Assembly: GCA_937901525.1 (NCBI GenBank)
Contig: CALDHX010000052.1
Location: 1 to 51,160, forward strand
Source: an uncultured Bacteroidales bacterium
Lineage (GTDB): Bacteria > Bacteroidota > Bacteroidia > Bacteroidales > P3
Length of the DNA: 51,160 nt
Reading direction: 5' to 3'
Made by a program: the position numbers and the translations under genes. The notes under the pieces are model-generated. The model did not search any database. It was not told where the DNA came from and saw only the letters and a list, made by a program, of their open reading frames with translations. Numbering within the stretch: the stretch's first letter is position 1; the number at the start of each line of letters is the position of its first letter. Positions 43,507 through 50,998 of the stretch are shown one piece after another.

Positions 43507-44607
43507 ATGAAACAGGAATATACATATTGGCTTGCATTAGCAAACGCAGAAAATATTTACACAAGACGTAAGAATGAAATCTTAGCAAAGATTCATGAAG
43601 ACAATTCTTCTCTTGCTCATTTTTTTACAGAAGAAAATAATTGGAAAAGTAGTTTTGATTTATCGCAAGATGAAATCCAAAGCCTATTACAAGAAAAAGA
43701 AAAACTTAATAATTATTCTTTTATCGTAGAAGACCTATTAGAACAAGGCTATCAAATAATACCTATTTTTTCATCTGATTATCCTAAAACACTTAAAAGA
43801 AATTTAAAATTCTCTTCACCAATCCTTCTTTACGCTTATGGAAATATAGAATTATTAAACAAAGAAAGTGTTGCAATAGTAGGCTCAAGAAATGCTAATG
43901 ACACATCTCTTAATTTTACTGATAATATTGCTTCTTTATCCGCATCAGATGGGCTTGTAGTTGTGAGTGGTTATGCAAAAGGTGTTGATAGACAAGCGTT
44001 AGATTCTGCAATCCGAAATGGAGGTTCAAGTATTATTGTTCTTCCGCAAGGAATTACAACATTTGGTTCTGGATATAAAAACCTATATAAAGAAATTACT
44101 TCTGGACGTGTATTAGTTATTAGTACTTTTAGACCAAATGCAGGTTGGGATAAGGGTTTAGCTATGGCAAGAAACCAATATATATATGGACTTGCTGAAA
44201 AAATATTTGTAGCCGAATCAGATAGTAAAGGGGGTACTTATTCTGGCGTTCAAGATGGTTTAAAAAAGAACAGAATCATTTATGTTAGAAAACCAAACTC
44301 TAATGAAAAAAATGCTAATGACTTATTAATCTCAATGGGAGCAAAACCTGTTGATATAAATGGAAATACTATAATTGAAAGTAATAATTTACAAGAATCA
44401 ATATCAATAGAAATACAAATAGATGAGTTATTACTGAAAGGAGAATACACAACTAAAAAACTTGCAGAACTACTTTTAAAAGACGATACAAAGAAATCAC
44501 AATCAGAAATTAGAAAAATTCTAAATAAAAAAGGAATCCAACCAACAAATCCAGGAAAATCACCACTAAAATACACTAAAATTTTATCAAATATGACCTT
44601 ATTTTAA
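43507..44607 (+). CDS. Divergent DprA/Smf-like protein
   Basis: This 366-residue protein has a DprA Rossmann (SLOG) core: VAIVGSRNANDTSLNF (about 125), VVVSGYAKGVDRQALDSA (about 155), IIVLPQGITTFGSGYKN, VLVISTFRPNAGW, MARNQYIYGLAEKIFVAE and GTYSGVQDGL. The C-terminal 80 residues look like a winged helix. Canonical DprA has S/T-rich motifs around SxGTxxTA that are changed here, so this is a variant rather than the housekeeping gene. DprA binds ssDNA and loads RecA in transformation. ATGs at 43489 and 43507 are both possible. Its stop codon lies inside the right 24-bp direct repeat. Confidence 0.87.
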   Translation: MKQEYTYWLALANAENIYTRRKNEILAKIHEDNSSLAHFFTEENNWKSSFDLSQDEIQSLLQEKEKLNNYSFIVEDLLEQGYQIIPIFSSDYPKTLKRNLKFSSPILLYAYGNIELLNKESVAIVGSRNANDTSLNFTDNIASLSASDGLVVVSGYAKGVDRQALDSAIRNGGSSIIVLPQGITTFGSGYKNLYKEITSGRVLVISTFRPNAGWDKGLAMARNQYIYGLAEKIFVAESDSKGGTYSGVQDGLKKNRIIYVRKPNSNEKNANDLLISMGAKPVDINGNTIIESNNLQESISIEIQIDELLLKGEYTTKKLAELLLKDDTKKSQSEIRKILNKKGIQPTNPGKSPLKYTKILSNMTLF

Positions 44608-44627
44608 AAATTAGCAATAAAAAAAAC
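44604..44627 (+). repeat. Right 24-bp direct repeat of the recQ/dprA cassette
   Basis: Identical to 41399-41422. Here the dprA stop TAA (44605-44607) is read in a different frame from the SDR stop in the left copy. The last AAAAC of the repeat is the start of the terminator hairpin that follows, so the repeat joins the SDR 3' end directly to that hairpin. Confidence 0.92.
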
Positions 44628-44652
44628 GCCGTAAGTCAAGTTACGGCGTTTT
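44623..44652. terminator. Bidirectional Rho-independent terminator
   Basis: AAAACGCCGTAA (44623-44634) pairs perfectly with TTACGGCGTTTT (44641-44652) around GTCAAG. T-runs follow on both strands, so it ends dprA on the plus strand and lpxA on the minus strand. Confidence 0.93.
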
Positions 44653-44671
44653 GTGTTTTTAATATATGTGG

Positions 44672-45454
44672 TTATCTCACCGAAGTAAAGCCTTTCATAA
44701 GTCCTCTTTCTGCTTTTTCCATAAAGGATATTATTTCATCTCCTTCTTTGGTTTGAGGTAATTGTTTGATTTCTGCTAAGGCATTAGTGTATGTCAATCC
44801 CTTTTGGAATACTACTCGATAAATGTTTTGAATATTATTTATCGTTTCAGTAGAATATCCTCTTCTTGATAAGCCTACTGAATTTATTCCACAATATGAA
44901 ACAGGGAATTTACCACCTTTTACGTATGGAGGAATGTCTTTATCTACTAAACTACCTCCCATTAAAATTACGTGTTTACCTATGCGACAGAATTGATGAA
45001 CTGCACTTTGTCCTCCTATGATTGCGTAATCATCTACTTCAACATGACCTGCAAGAGTTGCTGAATTTGCTAATATACAATTGTCTCCTATTATGCAATC
45101 GTGAGCAACGTGAGCATAAGCCATTATAAGATTGTTGTTTCCAATCACTGTTCGTTTAGAAGCATTTGTTCCTCTATTGATTGTAACAAATTCTCTTATT
45201 ATGTTGTTGTCTCCTATTTCAGCAGTTGTGTATTCTCCCTCAAATTTCAAATCTTGAGGAATTGCTGCTATGCTTGCTCCTGGAAATATCTTACAATTTT
45301 TTCCTATTCTTGCTCCTGGAAAAATCGTAACATGTGGTCCTATCCAACAATCATCGCCTATTTCTACATCATCGTAAATAACGGCAAAGGGTTCTATTGT
45401 TACATTCTTCCCTATTTTTGCATTAGGGTGAACATAATACATTTGATTGTTCAT
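44672..45454 (-). CDS. lpxA: Acyl-ACP-UDP-N-acetylglucosamine O-acyltransferase
   Basis: This 260-residue hexapeptide-repeat enzyme catalyses the first step of lipid A synthesis, adding a 3-hydroxyacyl chain to UDP-GlcNAc. Repeats run from the N-terminus (VHPNAKIGKNVTIEPFAVI, IGPHVTIFPGARIGKNCKI). The active-site region is AHVAHDCIIGDNCILANSAT followed by LAGHVEVDDYAIIGG and SAVHQFCRIGKH, and the C-terminal helical domain includes GINSVGLSRRGYS. It starts 5 bp after the lpxC/fabZ gene, the usual Bacteroidetes order. Confidence 0.96.
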   Translation of the reverse strand: MNNQMYYVHPNAKIGKNVTIEPFAVIYDDVEIGDDCWIGPHVTIFPGARIGKNCKIFPGASIAAIPQDLKFEGEYTTAEIGDNNIIREFVTINRGTNASKRTVIGNNNLIMAYAHVAHDCIIGDNCILANSATLAGHVEVDDYAIIGGQSAVHQFCRIGKHVILMGGSLVDKDIPPYVKGGKFPVSYCGINSVGLSRRGYSTETINNIQNIYRVVFQKGLTYTNALAEIKQLPQTKEGDEIISFMEKAERGLMKGFTSVR

Positions 45455-45459
45455 TTTCT

Positions 45460-46845
45460 TTATTTTTTAGTTTTAGCAACTTGTGCCATCAACTGAGCTT
45501 CTACAACTAATTTATTTCCTACGTAAGCTTCTCCTTTCATCTTCACTATTCCTCTTCTGATAGGTTCGCTTAATGTAAGTTTTAATAATAATGTATCTCC
45601 TGGTACTACTTTATTTCTGAATTTTACTTCTTCAAATTTCATAAAGTATGTACTATAATTTTCTGGGTCTTCAATATCTTTTAGTGCTAACACGCCTCCT
45701 GTTTGTCCTAAGGCTTCTACGATTAACACTCCTGGCATTACAGGCTCTTGTGGAAAGTGTCCGTTAAAGAAATCTTCGTTTCCTGTTACGTTTTTCAAAC
45801 CTATTACATAGTCTTCTCCTATTTCTATTACTTTATCTATAAGTAACATTGGAAATCTGTGTGGCAATAGATTTTTTATCGCCTTAATATCATATACAGG
45901 TTCTTTATTTGGATCGTAAACTGGTATTGTATTATTTTCCATGATAGTTTTAATTTTTCTTGATAATAAATTATTTACTTTATGTCCTGGACGCTTAACA
46001 ATAAAGCGTGCCTTTAATGGTTTTCCTACAAGTGCAATATCGCCAATGAAATCTAAAAGTTTATGACGTGCAGGTTCGTTTTCAAAATTCTGCTTTACAT
46101 TGTTCAACAATCCTTTTTCTACTTTTATATCATCGGGATTTTTTCCAAAAACGTTTGCTAAATGTTTTATTTGGTCTTCTTCTAAAACCTTATCTACAAA
46201 GATTAGTGCATTATCTAAATCACCTCCTTTTATAAGATTTAGTTTCAGTAGTTGTTCTATTTCGTCTAAGAAAACAAATGTCCTGCAATTTGAAAATCCT
46301 TCTTTAAACTCCGACAAATTTTTTAAAGAAGAGTTTTGACTTCCTATGATTCTTGGAGAGAAATCAATATTCAAATCTACTCTAAACCCATCGTATGGCA
46401 TTGCAATAAGCTCTATGTCATTTTCTTCATCAACATAAGAGACTATCTCTTTTAGAGTAAAATAATTTCTTTCTTTTTCTAATTCCTCTACCCCACTTTT
46501 CTCAATTGCTTCAAGCCAATACTTTGAGCTACCATCAAGAATAGGGACTTCTTCGCCAGAAATCTCAATCAAAGCGTTGTCAATGTTTGAAGCATACAAA
46601 GCTGCCATTAAATGTTCTATTGTTGAGACTTTTGCTCCCTTTGCTTCAATTGTTGTTCCTCTTGAAGTCTCAGTAACAGCCTCTGCATCAGCCTTAATTA
46701 GCACAGGATTTTCTAAATCAACCCTTTTAAAAACAATTCCACTATCCGCCACGGAAGGCAAAATATTAACTTCCACAAACTTTCCTGTGTGAAGCCCTTT
46801 GCCTTTAAGCGTTATTTTATTTTTTATTGTTGTTTGCTTTTCCAT
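45460..46845 (-). CDS. lpxC: Bifunctional UDP-3-O-acyl-N-acetylglucosamine deacetylase / 3-hydroxyacyl-ACP dehydratase
   Basis: This 461-residue fusion is typical of Bacteroidetes. Residues 1-310 are LpxC: TLKGKGLHTGKFVEV, the zinc-binding STIEHLMAALYASN and the C-terminal PARHKLLDFIGDIALVGKPL. From about 318 the FabZ domain has LLPHRFPMLLIDKVIEI, catalytic His in FNGHFPQEPVMPGVLIVEAL and KVVPGDTLLLKL. LpxC deacetylates the lipid A precursor; FabZ dehydrates 3-hydroxyacyl-ACP in fatty-acid synthesis. The two steps compete for the same acyl chains. lpxA follows after 5 bp. Confidence 0.97.
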   Translation of the reverse strand: MEKQTTIKNKITLKGKGLHTGKFVEVNILPSVADSGIVFKRVDLENPVLIKADAEAVTETSRGTTIEAKGAKVSTIEHLMAALYASNIDNALIEISGEEVPILDGSSKYWLEAIEKSGVEELEKERNYFTLKEIVSYVDEENDIELIAMPYDGFRVDLNIDFSPRIIGSQNSSLKNLSEFKEGFSNCRTFVFLDEIEQLLKLNLIKGGDLDNALIFVDKVLEEDQIKHLANVFGKNPDDIKVEKGLLNNVKQNFENEPARHKLLDFIGDIALVGKPLKARFIVKRPGHKVNNLLSRKIKTIMENNTIPVYDPNKEPVYDIKAIKNLLPHRFPMLLIDKVIEIGEDYVIGLKNVTGNEDFFNGHFPQEPVMPGVLIVEALGQTGGVLALKDIEDPENYSTYFMKFEEVKFRNKVVPGDTLLLKLTLSEPIRRGIVKMKGEAYVGNKLVVEAQLMAQVAKTKK

Positions 46846-46857
46846 AGTTTAAAAATG

Positions 46858-46888
46858 CAAAGTTAAGAACTTTTATTTAAACAAACAA
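46858..46888 (-). promoter_or_regulatory. Promoter of lpxC/fabZ-lpxA
   Basis: On the minus strand TTG (46888-46886) and TAACTTTG (46865-46858) are 20 nt apart, matching the -33/-7 consensus. The ATG at 46845 lies 13 bp from the box, so the leader is only about 5-8 nt. Confidence 0.7.
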
Positions 46889-46979
46889 TCTTTATAATTA
46901 ATAAAATATTTCAATGGATTAAAAAAATCTAAACAAATAGTTAAAAAATTATTTCTTTGATTTATTTTCAAAGCAAAAG

Positions 46980-47012
46980 TTTGTGTTAGTTAAAATTTTC
47001 TTTGTATCTTTG
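46980..47012 (+). promoter_or_regulatory. Promoter of the exported-protein gene at 47046
   Basis: TTTG (46980-46983) and TATCTTTG (47005-47012) are 21 nt apart. The ATG is 34 bp downstream. It is divergent from the lpxC promoter, about 90 bp away. Confidence 0.8.
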
Positions 47013-47045
47013 CAAACTCAATTTATATATCTATATATCAGCAAT

Positions 47046-47492
47046 ATGAAAAAAAGATTTGTTGTATTAGTAGTTTTAATGATGAGTTTCGTCTTATCTT
47101 TTGCTCAAAACAAAGGCAAAGACGTGTATCCTTTTTACATTGGTAAAGACTATGTAGTTGTAGGCGTAAGTGCAAAAACTACTGACAAAGAACTTTTGGA
47201 AATAAGAAAGAATATTTTAAAATATTCCTCTATTCGCTTCAATGAATTTGACGTAATAAGAGGAGAAAATGGTGATATTTATTTTTTATCTATTAAGGTA
47301 GATTGCCGAGACGGATATAGTGCATACATATCTCATAGCTTTGAAAAAGGAGACACAACAGTGCATGGATTTGTCAGAGATTACACAAAAACACACTTTA
47401 ATAGAGCTTTTTATTACGGAGACCTAACCGACAAAACCTCTGGAATAGAGCGAATTAAAAAAGAATTAGCAGAAAAAGAAGAAGAAAAATAA
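47046..47492 (+). CDS. Small exported protein of unknown function
   Basis: This 148-residue protein has a signal peptide (VVLVVLMMSFVLSFAQ). Its mature part holds IGKDYVVVGVSAKTTDKELL, IRFNEFDVIRGENGDIYFLS and TTVHGFVRDYTKTHFNRAFY. It ends in a charged helix (ERIKKELAEKEEEK). No domain is recognised; a periplasmic location is likely. The ATG at 47046 starts the signal peptide and has a strong promoter. It precedes rpmG by 72 bp, where a second -7 box lies. Confidence 0.72.
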   Translation: MKKRFVVLVVLMMSFVLSFAQNKGKDVYPFYIGKDYVVVGVSAKTTDKELLEIRKNILKYSSIRFNEFDVIRGENGDIYFLSIKVDCRDGYSAYISHSFEKGDTTVHGFVRDYTKTHFNRAFYYGDLTDKTSGIERIKKELAEKEEEK

Positions 47493-47534
47493 AAATTTTT
47501 TAAGATAATATTAGGTTAAGAAAAAAAATGTGTG

Positions 47535-47542
47535 TAATTTTG
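47535..47542 (+). promoter_or_regulatory. -7 box of rpmG
   Basis: TAATTTTG matches TAnnTTTG and is 22 bp upstream of the rpmG ATG. No TTTG is seen at the -33 position. Confidence 0.5.
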
Positions 47543-47564
47543 CACACCCAAAAATTGAATTAAG

Positions 47565-47753
47565 ATGGCAAAGAAAACGAAAGACGTAAGAGTACAAGTT
47601 ATACTTGAGTGCACAGAGCACAAAGCATCAGGAATGCCTGGTACATCTCGCTATGTAACCACAAAATCAAAAAAGAATACTCCTGAGCGTTTAGAATTAA
47701 AGAAATATAATCCTATATTAAAAAGGATGACTGTACATAAAGAAATTAAATAA
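47565..47753 (+). CDS. rpmG: 50S ribosomal protein L33
   Basis: This 62-residue protein shows the L33 pattern RVQVILECTEHKASGMPGTS, RYVTTKSKKNTPERLELKKY and NPILKRMTVHKEIK. It has one cysteine, so it is the zinc-free form. rpmB (L28), usually upstream in Bacteroidetes, is missing here. A DUF4295 gene follows 21 bp downstream. Confidence 0.96.
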   Translation: MAKKTKDVRVQVILECTEHKASGMPGTSRYVTTKSKKNTPERLELKKYNPILKRMTVHKEIK

Positions 47754-47774
47754 AAAGAATAGGAGTTATAAGAT

Positions 47775-47930
47775 ATGGCAAAGAAAGTAGTTGCAACCCT
47801 TAAAACCTCAACAGGTAAGGAATTTGCGAAAGTGATAAGAACAGTTCGTTCAGAAAAAACAGGAGCTTACACTTTTAAAGAAGAAATTGTACCTTCTGAC
47901 AGTGTAAAAGAATATCTTGCAAAGAAATAA
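47775..47930 (+). CDS. DUF4295 small protein
   Basis: This 51-residue ORF (MAKKVVATLKTSTGKEFAKV to EYLAKK) matches the small basic DUF4295 family found between rpmG and ftsY in Bacteroidetes. It is rich in Lys and probably ribosome-associated, judging by its partner gene; the function is unproven. The ATG at 47775 and TAA at 47928 frame it. Confidence 0.9.
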   Translation: MAKKVVATLKTSTGKEFAKVIRTVRSEKTGAYTFKEEIVPSDSVKEYLAKK

Positions 47931-47992
47931 TACTTGGCGTAGAGTTTTGATGTGGTTTTACCACAACAGATTTTAGTATAAGATTTTTATAT

Positions 47993-48040
47993 AAAGGGTT
48001 GTTGTCTCAAAACAATAGATAACGACCCTTTTGTTTTTTA
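47993..48040 (+). terminator. Rho-independent terminator before ftsY
   Basis: AAAGGGTTGTT (47993-48003) pairs with AACGACCCTTT (48021-48031), 11 bp with one G-T pair, followed by TGTTTTTT. A smaller hairpin TGTGG-TTTTA-CCACA is at 47951-47965. They end the rpmG-DUF4295 transcript, or attenuate into ftsY. Confidence 0.75.
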
Positions 48041-48058
48041 TTCATAAAACTTAAAGTT

Positions 48059-49009
48059 ATGGGATTTTTTTCTTTCTTTACAAAAAAGAACAAAGAAACA
48101 CTTGACAGCGGTCTATCAAAAACAAAAGAAAGTGTTTTCAGTAAATTATCAAAGGCTATAATCGGCAAATCAAAAGTTGATGAAGAAGTCCTTGATAATT
48201 TAGAACAGATTTTAATTGAATCAGATGTTGGAGTAGAAACAACACTAAAAATCATAGATCGAATAGAAAAAAGAGTAGCTCGCGACAAATACTTAGGCAC
48301 TTCGGAATTAAACAAAATTTTGAAAGAAGAGATAATGTCCTTGCTTAATGAAAACGAAACAGAAGAGAGAGAGAGTTTTGACTTTACAACAAATACAACT
48401 CCATACGTAATAATGGTAGTTGGAGTCAATGGAGTTGGCAAAACAACTACAATAGGTAAACTTGCCTATCAATTCAAAAAAGCTGGAAAGAAAGTAGTAC
48501 TTGGAGCCTCTGACACATTCCGTGCAGCAGCAGTTGATCAACTAAAAATTTGGGCAGAAAGAGTAGATGTAGATATAATATCACAAGGCATGGGAGCAGA
48601 TCCTGCATCGGTAGCCTTTGATACTTTACAATCAGCCGTTGCAAAAAAAGCAGATATTGTAATAATTGACACAGCAGGACGTTTACACAACAAAAAAGGT
48701 CTTATGGACGAGCTTTCTAAGATAAGAAACGTAATGAAGAAAGTCGTACCTTCTGCTCCAAATGAAGTACTTTTAGTGCTTGATGCCTCAACCGGACAAA
48801 ACGCAATCGAACAAGCAAAACAATTTACCGCCGCAACAGACGTAAATGCCTTAGCCCTAACAAAACTTGATGGCACTGCAAAAGGTGGAGTTGTGATTGG
48901 AATCTCAGAACAATTTAAAATACCAGTACGTTACATAGGATTAGGAGAGCAAATGGAAGACCTCCAAATCTTTAATCGTCAAGCATTCGTTGACAGCTTA
49001 TTTGAATAA
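48059..49009 (+). CDS. ftsY: Signal recognition particle receptor FtsY
   Basis: This 316-residue SRP-family GTPase has an N-domain, then G1 GVNGVGKTTTIGKLA (near residue 123), the insertion-box motif DTFRAAAVDQLKIWAERV, G3 DTAGRLHNK, G4 TKLDGTAKGG and the closing GLGEQMEDLQIFNRQAFVD. It receives SRP-bound ribosomes at the inner membrane. The length is normal for Bacteroidetes FtsY, which lacks the long acidic A-domain of E. coli. Confidence 0.97.
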   Translation: MGFFSFFTKKNKETLDSGLSKTKESVFSKLSKAIIGKSKVDEEVLDNLEQILIESDVGVETTLKIIDRIEKRVARDKYLGTSELNKILKEEIMSLLNENETEERESFDFTTNTTPYVIMVVGVNGVGKTTTIGKLAYQFKKAGKKVVLGASDTFRAAAVDQLKIWAERVDVDIISQGMGADPASVAFDTLQSAVAKKADIVIIDTAGRLHNKKGLMDELSKIRNVMKKVVPSAPNEVLLVLDASTGQNAIEQAKQFTAATDVNALALTKLDGTAKGGVVIGISEQFKIPVRYIGLGEQMEDLQIFNRQAFVDSLFE

Positions 49010-49025
49010 CAAAAAAACAAAAAAT

Positions 49026-49694
49026 ATGAAAAAGCACTTACTATTATTTACAATGATTTTGATAGGATTCGCCCTATCAGCACAAGAAAAATATGACAAA
49101 CACATATTTTCAATGAACATGGGTTTTGCAAAACTTTTCACAAAATCGCACTCAGAACTATTAATCAACACAATTGACAATCAAGAGCAAGTAGAAAGAA
49201 TGCAAAACAACCTACATTTAGGATTCAACTACGATTACAGACTATGCAAATACGTAGCCGTTGGAGCAAAAGCCTCAGCCCTTATAGGATTTCACAGCTT
49301 TGAAAAAGAAGTTACTTCCCAAAACCAAACAACAACAAAACTTTATTCAGACGACATAAATGTTTTCTATGTAGCACCAAGCATAAAAGGACAATTGCCA
49401 ACAATAGCAGAAAAATTTGACATTTGGGCAAGACTAAGCCTTGGATATATGAACACAAGAATAACAGACAAAGCAGAAAACTCATCAATATATAGCGGAA
49501 ATTGCTTAGGTTATGGATTTGAATTAGGAGTTGACTATCTTTTTTCTCAACATATCGGCATAAGTCTTGATGTAGAATACTTAGGAGGAGAAGTTAACAC
49601 CTTCAAAACAGCAGAAGAAGAAATAGATATTTCATCTAACCCAGAAAATCTAAGCAGATTAAACCTTAGCCTTGGAGTTGTAATAAAATTATAA
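49026..49694 (+). CDS. Outer-membrane beta-barrel protein
   Basis: This 222-residue protein has a signal peptide (HLLLFTMILIGFALSAQ) and about eight amphipathic beta strands (HLGFNYDYRLCKYVAVGAKA, FDIWARLSLGYMNTRI, LGYGFELGVDYLFS, IGISLDVEYLGG), ending NLSLGVVIKL. This is the layout of an OmpX/OmpW-like porin-family barrel. The ATG at 49026 starts the signal peptide. It sits 16 bp after ftsY and 12 bp before rimO. Confidence 0.85.
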   Translation: MKKHLLLFTMILIGFALSAQEKYDKHIFSMNMGFAKLFTKSHSELLINTIDNQEQVERMQNNLHLGFNYDYRLCKYVAVGAKASALIGFHSFEKEVTSQNQTTTKLYSDDINVFYVAPSIKGQLPTIAEKFDIWARLSLGYMNTRITDKAENSSIYSGNCLGYGFELGVDYLFSQHIGISLDVEYLGGEVNTFKTAEEEIDISSNPENLSRLNLSLGVVIKL

Positions 49695-49706
49695 AAAAAC
49701 ATCACC

Positions 49707-50996
49707 TTGAAAATAAACATAATCACACTCGGTTGCTCAAAAAACCTTGTAGATAGCGAACACTTAGCAGGAGTTTTAAAAGCAAACGGACACGAAACAT
49801 TGTTTGACTCTACAAAAAAGAAATTTGACGTTGCCATAATCAACACTTGCGGATTCATAGGCGATGCAAAAGAAGAGTCAATCGATGTAATCTTAGAATA
49901 CATAGAAGAGAAGAAAAAAGGAAACATAGGAAAAATCATAGTCTTTGGCTGTTTAGTTGAACGCTACAAAGAAACCTTAGAAGAAGAATTTGTAGAAATT
50001 GACGCATTCTTTGGAGTAAACAACTATCTCGATATTGCAACTTACCTAAATGCCGAAATAAAAAAAGACTTCTTTCTTCAACGACAACCAAGCACACCAA
50101 AACACTTTGCTTACCTAAAAATATCAGAAGGGTGCGACAGATTTTGTTCCTTTTGTGCCATTCCCTACATAAGAGGCAGACATATCTCAATCCCTATTGA
50201 AGAATTAGTAGAAGAGGCTCAATGTCTTGCAAAACGAGGAGTAAAAGAAATCATAATAATTGCACAAGACACTTGCAACTATGGCAAAGACCTTTACGGC
50301 AAAGTAAGACTTGTTGATTTATTAAAAGAAATTGCAAAAATAGAGCAAATAGAATGGATACGTTTGCAATACTCCTACCCTAATGACTTCAACGATGAAT
50401 TGATAGAATTCTTAGCAACTGAGCCTAAGATGTGCAAATACATCGATATGCCATTGCAACACATCAACAATCGTTTACTTTCCTCAATGAATCGCAAAAT
50501 CACAGGCGAAGAAATAAAGGCTTTAATCAACAAAATAAGAGAAAAAATACCACAAGTATGCCTTCGCACAACCTTAATCGTTGGTTACCCTTCGGAAAGC
50601 AAAGAAGAATTTGACGAACTAAGAGAATTTGTTGAGCAAACAAAGTTTGACAGAATGGGAGCCTTCACCTACTCAGCAGAAGAAAACACTGCCGCCTTTA
50701 AATTAGAAGATAACATCAGTCAAGAAGAAAAAGACGAACGTTTAGACGCCCTAACCTTTTTACAAGAAGGCGTTTCCCTAAATCTAAACCAAAAGAAAAT
50801 CGGCAAAACCTTCAAAGTATTGATAGACAGAAAAGAAGGCGAATACTATGTTGGTAGAACAGAATTTGATTCCCCTGAGGTAGATAACGAAGTTTTGATT
50901 TCAATAGAAGAAAAAATAAAAATCGGAAACTTTTACCAAGTAAAAATCACCGATGCAGTAGAGTTTGACCTATATGGAGAAATAACCTCAAAATAA
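49707..50996 (+). CDS. rimO: Ribosomal protein uS12 methylthiotransferase RimO
   Basis: This 429-residue radical-SAM enzyme adds a methylthio group to Asp of ribosomal protein S12. It has the UPF0004 domain starting INIITLGCSKNLVDSEHLAG, with Cys in INTCGFIGDAKEES and VFGCLVERY. The radical-SAM cluster is CDRFCSFCAIPYIRGRH, followed by IIIIAQDT and MPLQHINNRLLSSMNR. A TRAM domain closes the protein (FDLYGEI). The only plausible start is the TTG at 49707: no ATG lies between it and the upstream in-frame stop, and the conserved IITLGCSKN follows at once. An A-tract repeat begins 2 bp after the stop. Confidence 0.95.
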   Translation: MKINIITLGCSKNLVDSEHLAGVLKANGHETLFDSTKKKFDVAIINTCGFIGDAKEESIDVILEYIEEKKKGNIGKIIVFGCLVERYKETLEEEFVEIDAFFGVNNYLDIATYLNAEIKKDFFLQRQPSTPKHFAYLKISEGCDRFCSFCAIPYIRGRHISIPIEELVEEAQCLAKRGVKEIIIIAQDTCNYGKDLYGKVRLVDLLKEIAKIEQIEWIRLQYSYPNDFNDELIEFLATEPKMCKYIDMPLQHINNRLLSSMNRKITGEEIKALINKIREKIPQVCLRTTLIVGYPSESKEEFDELREFVEQTKFDRMGAFTYSAEENTAAFKLEDNISQEEKDERLDALTFLQEGVSLNLNQKKIGKTFKVLIDRKEGEYYVGRTEFDSPEVDNEVLISIEEKIKIGNFYQVKITDAVEFDLYGEITSK

Positions 50997-50998
50997 AG

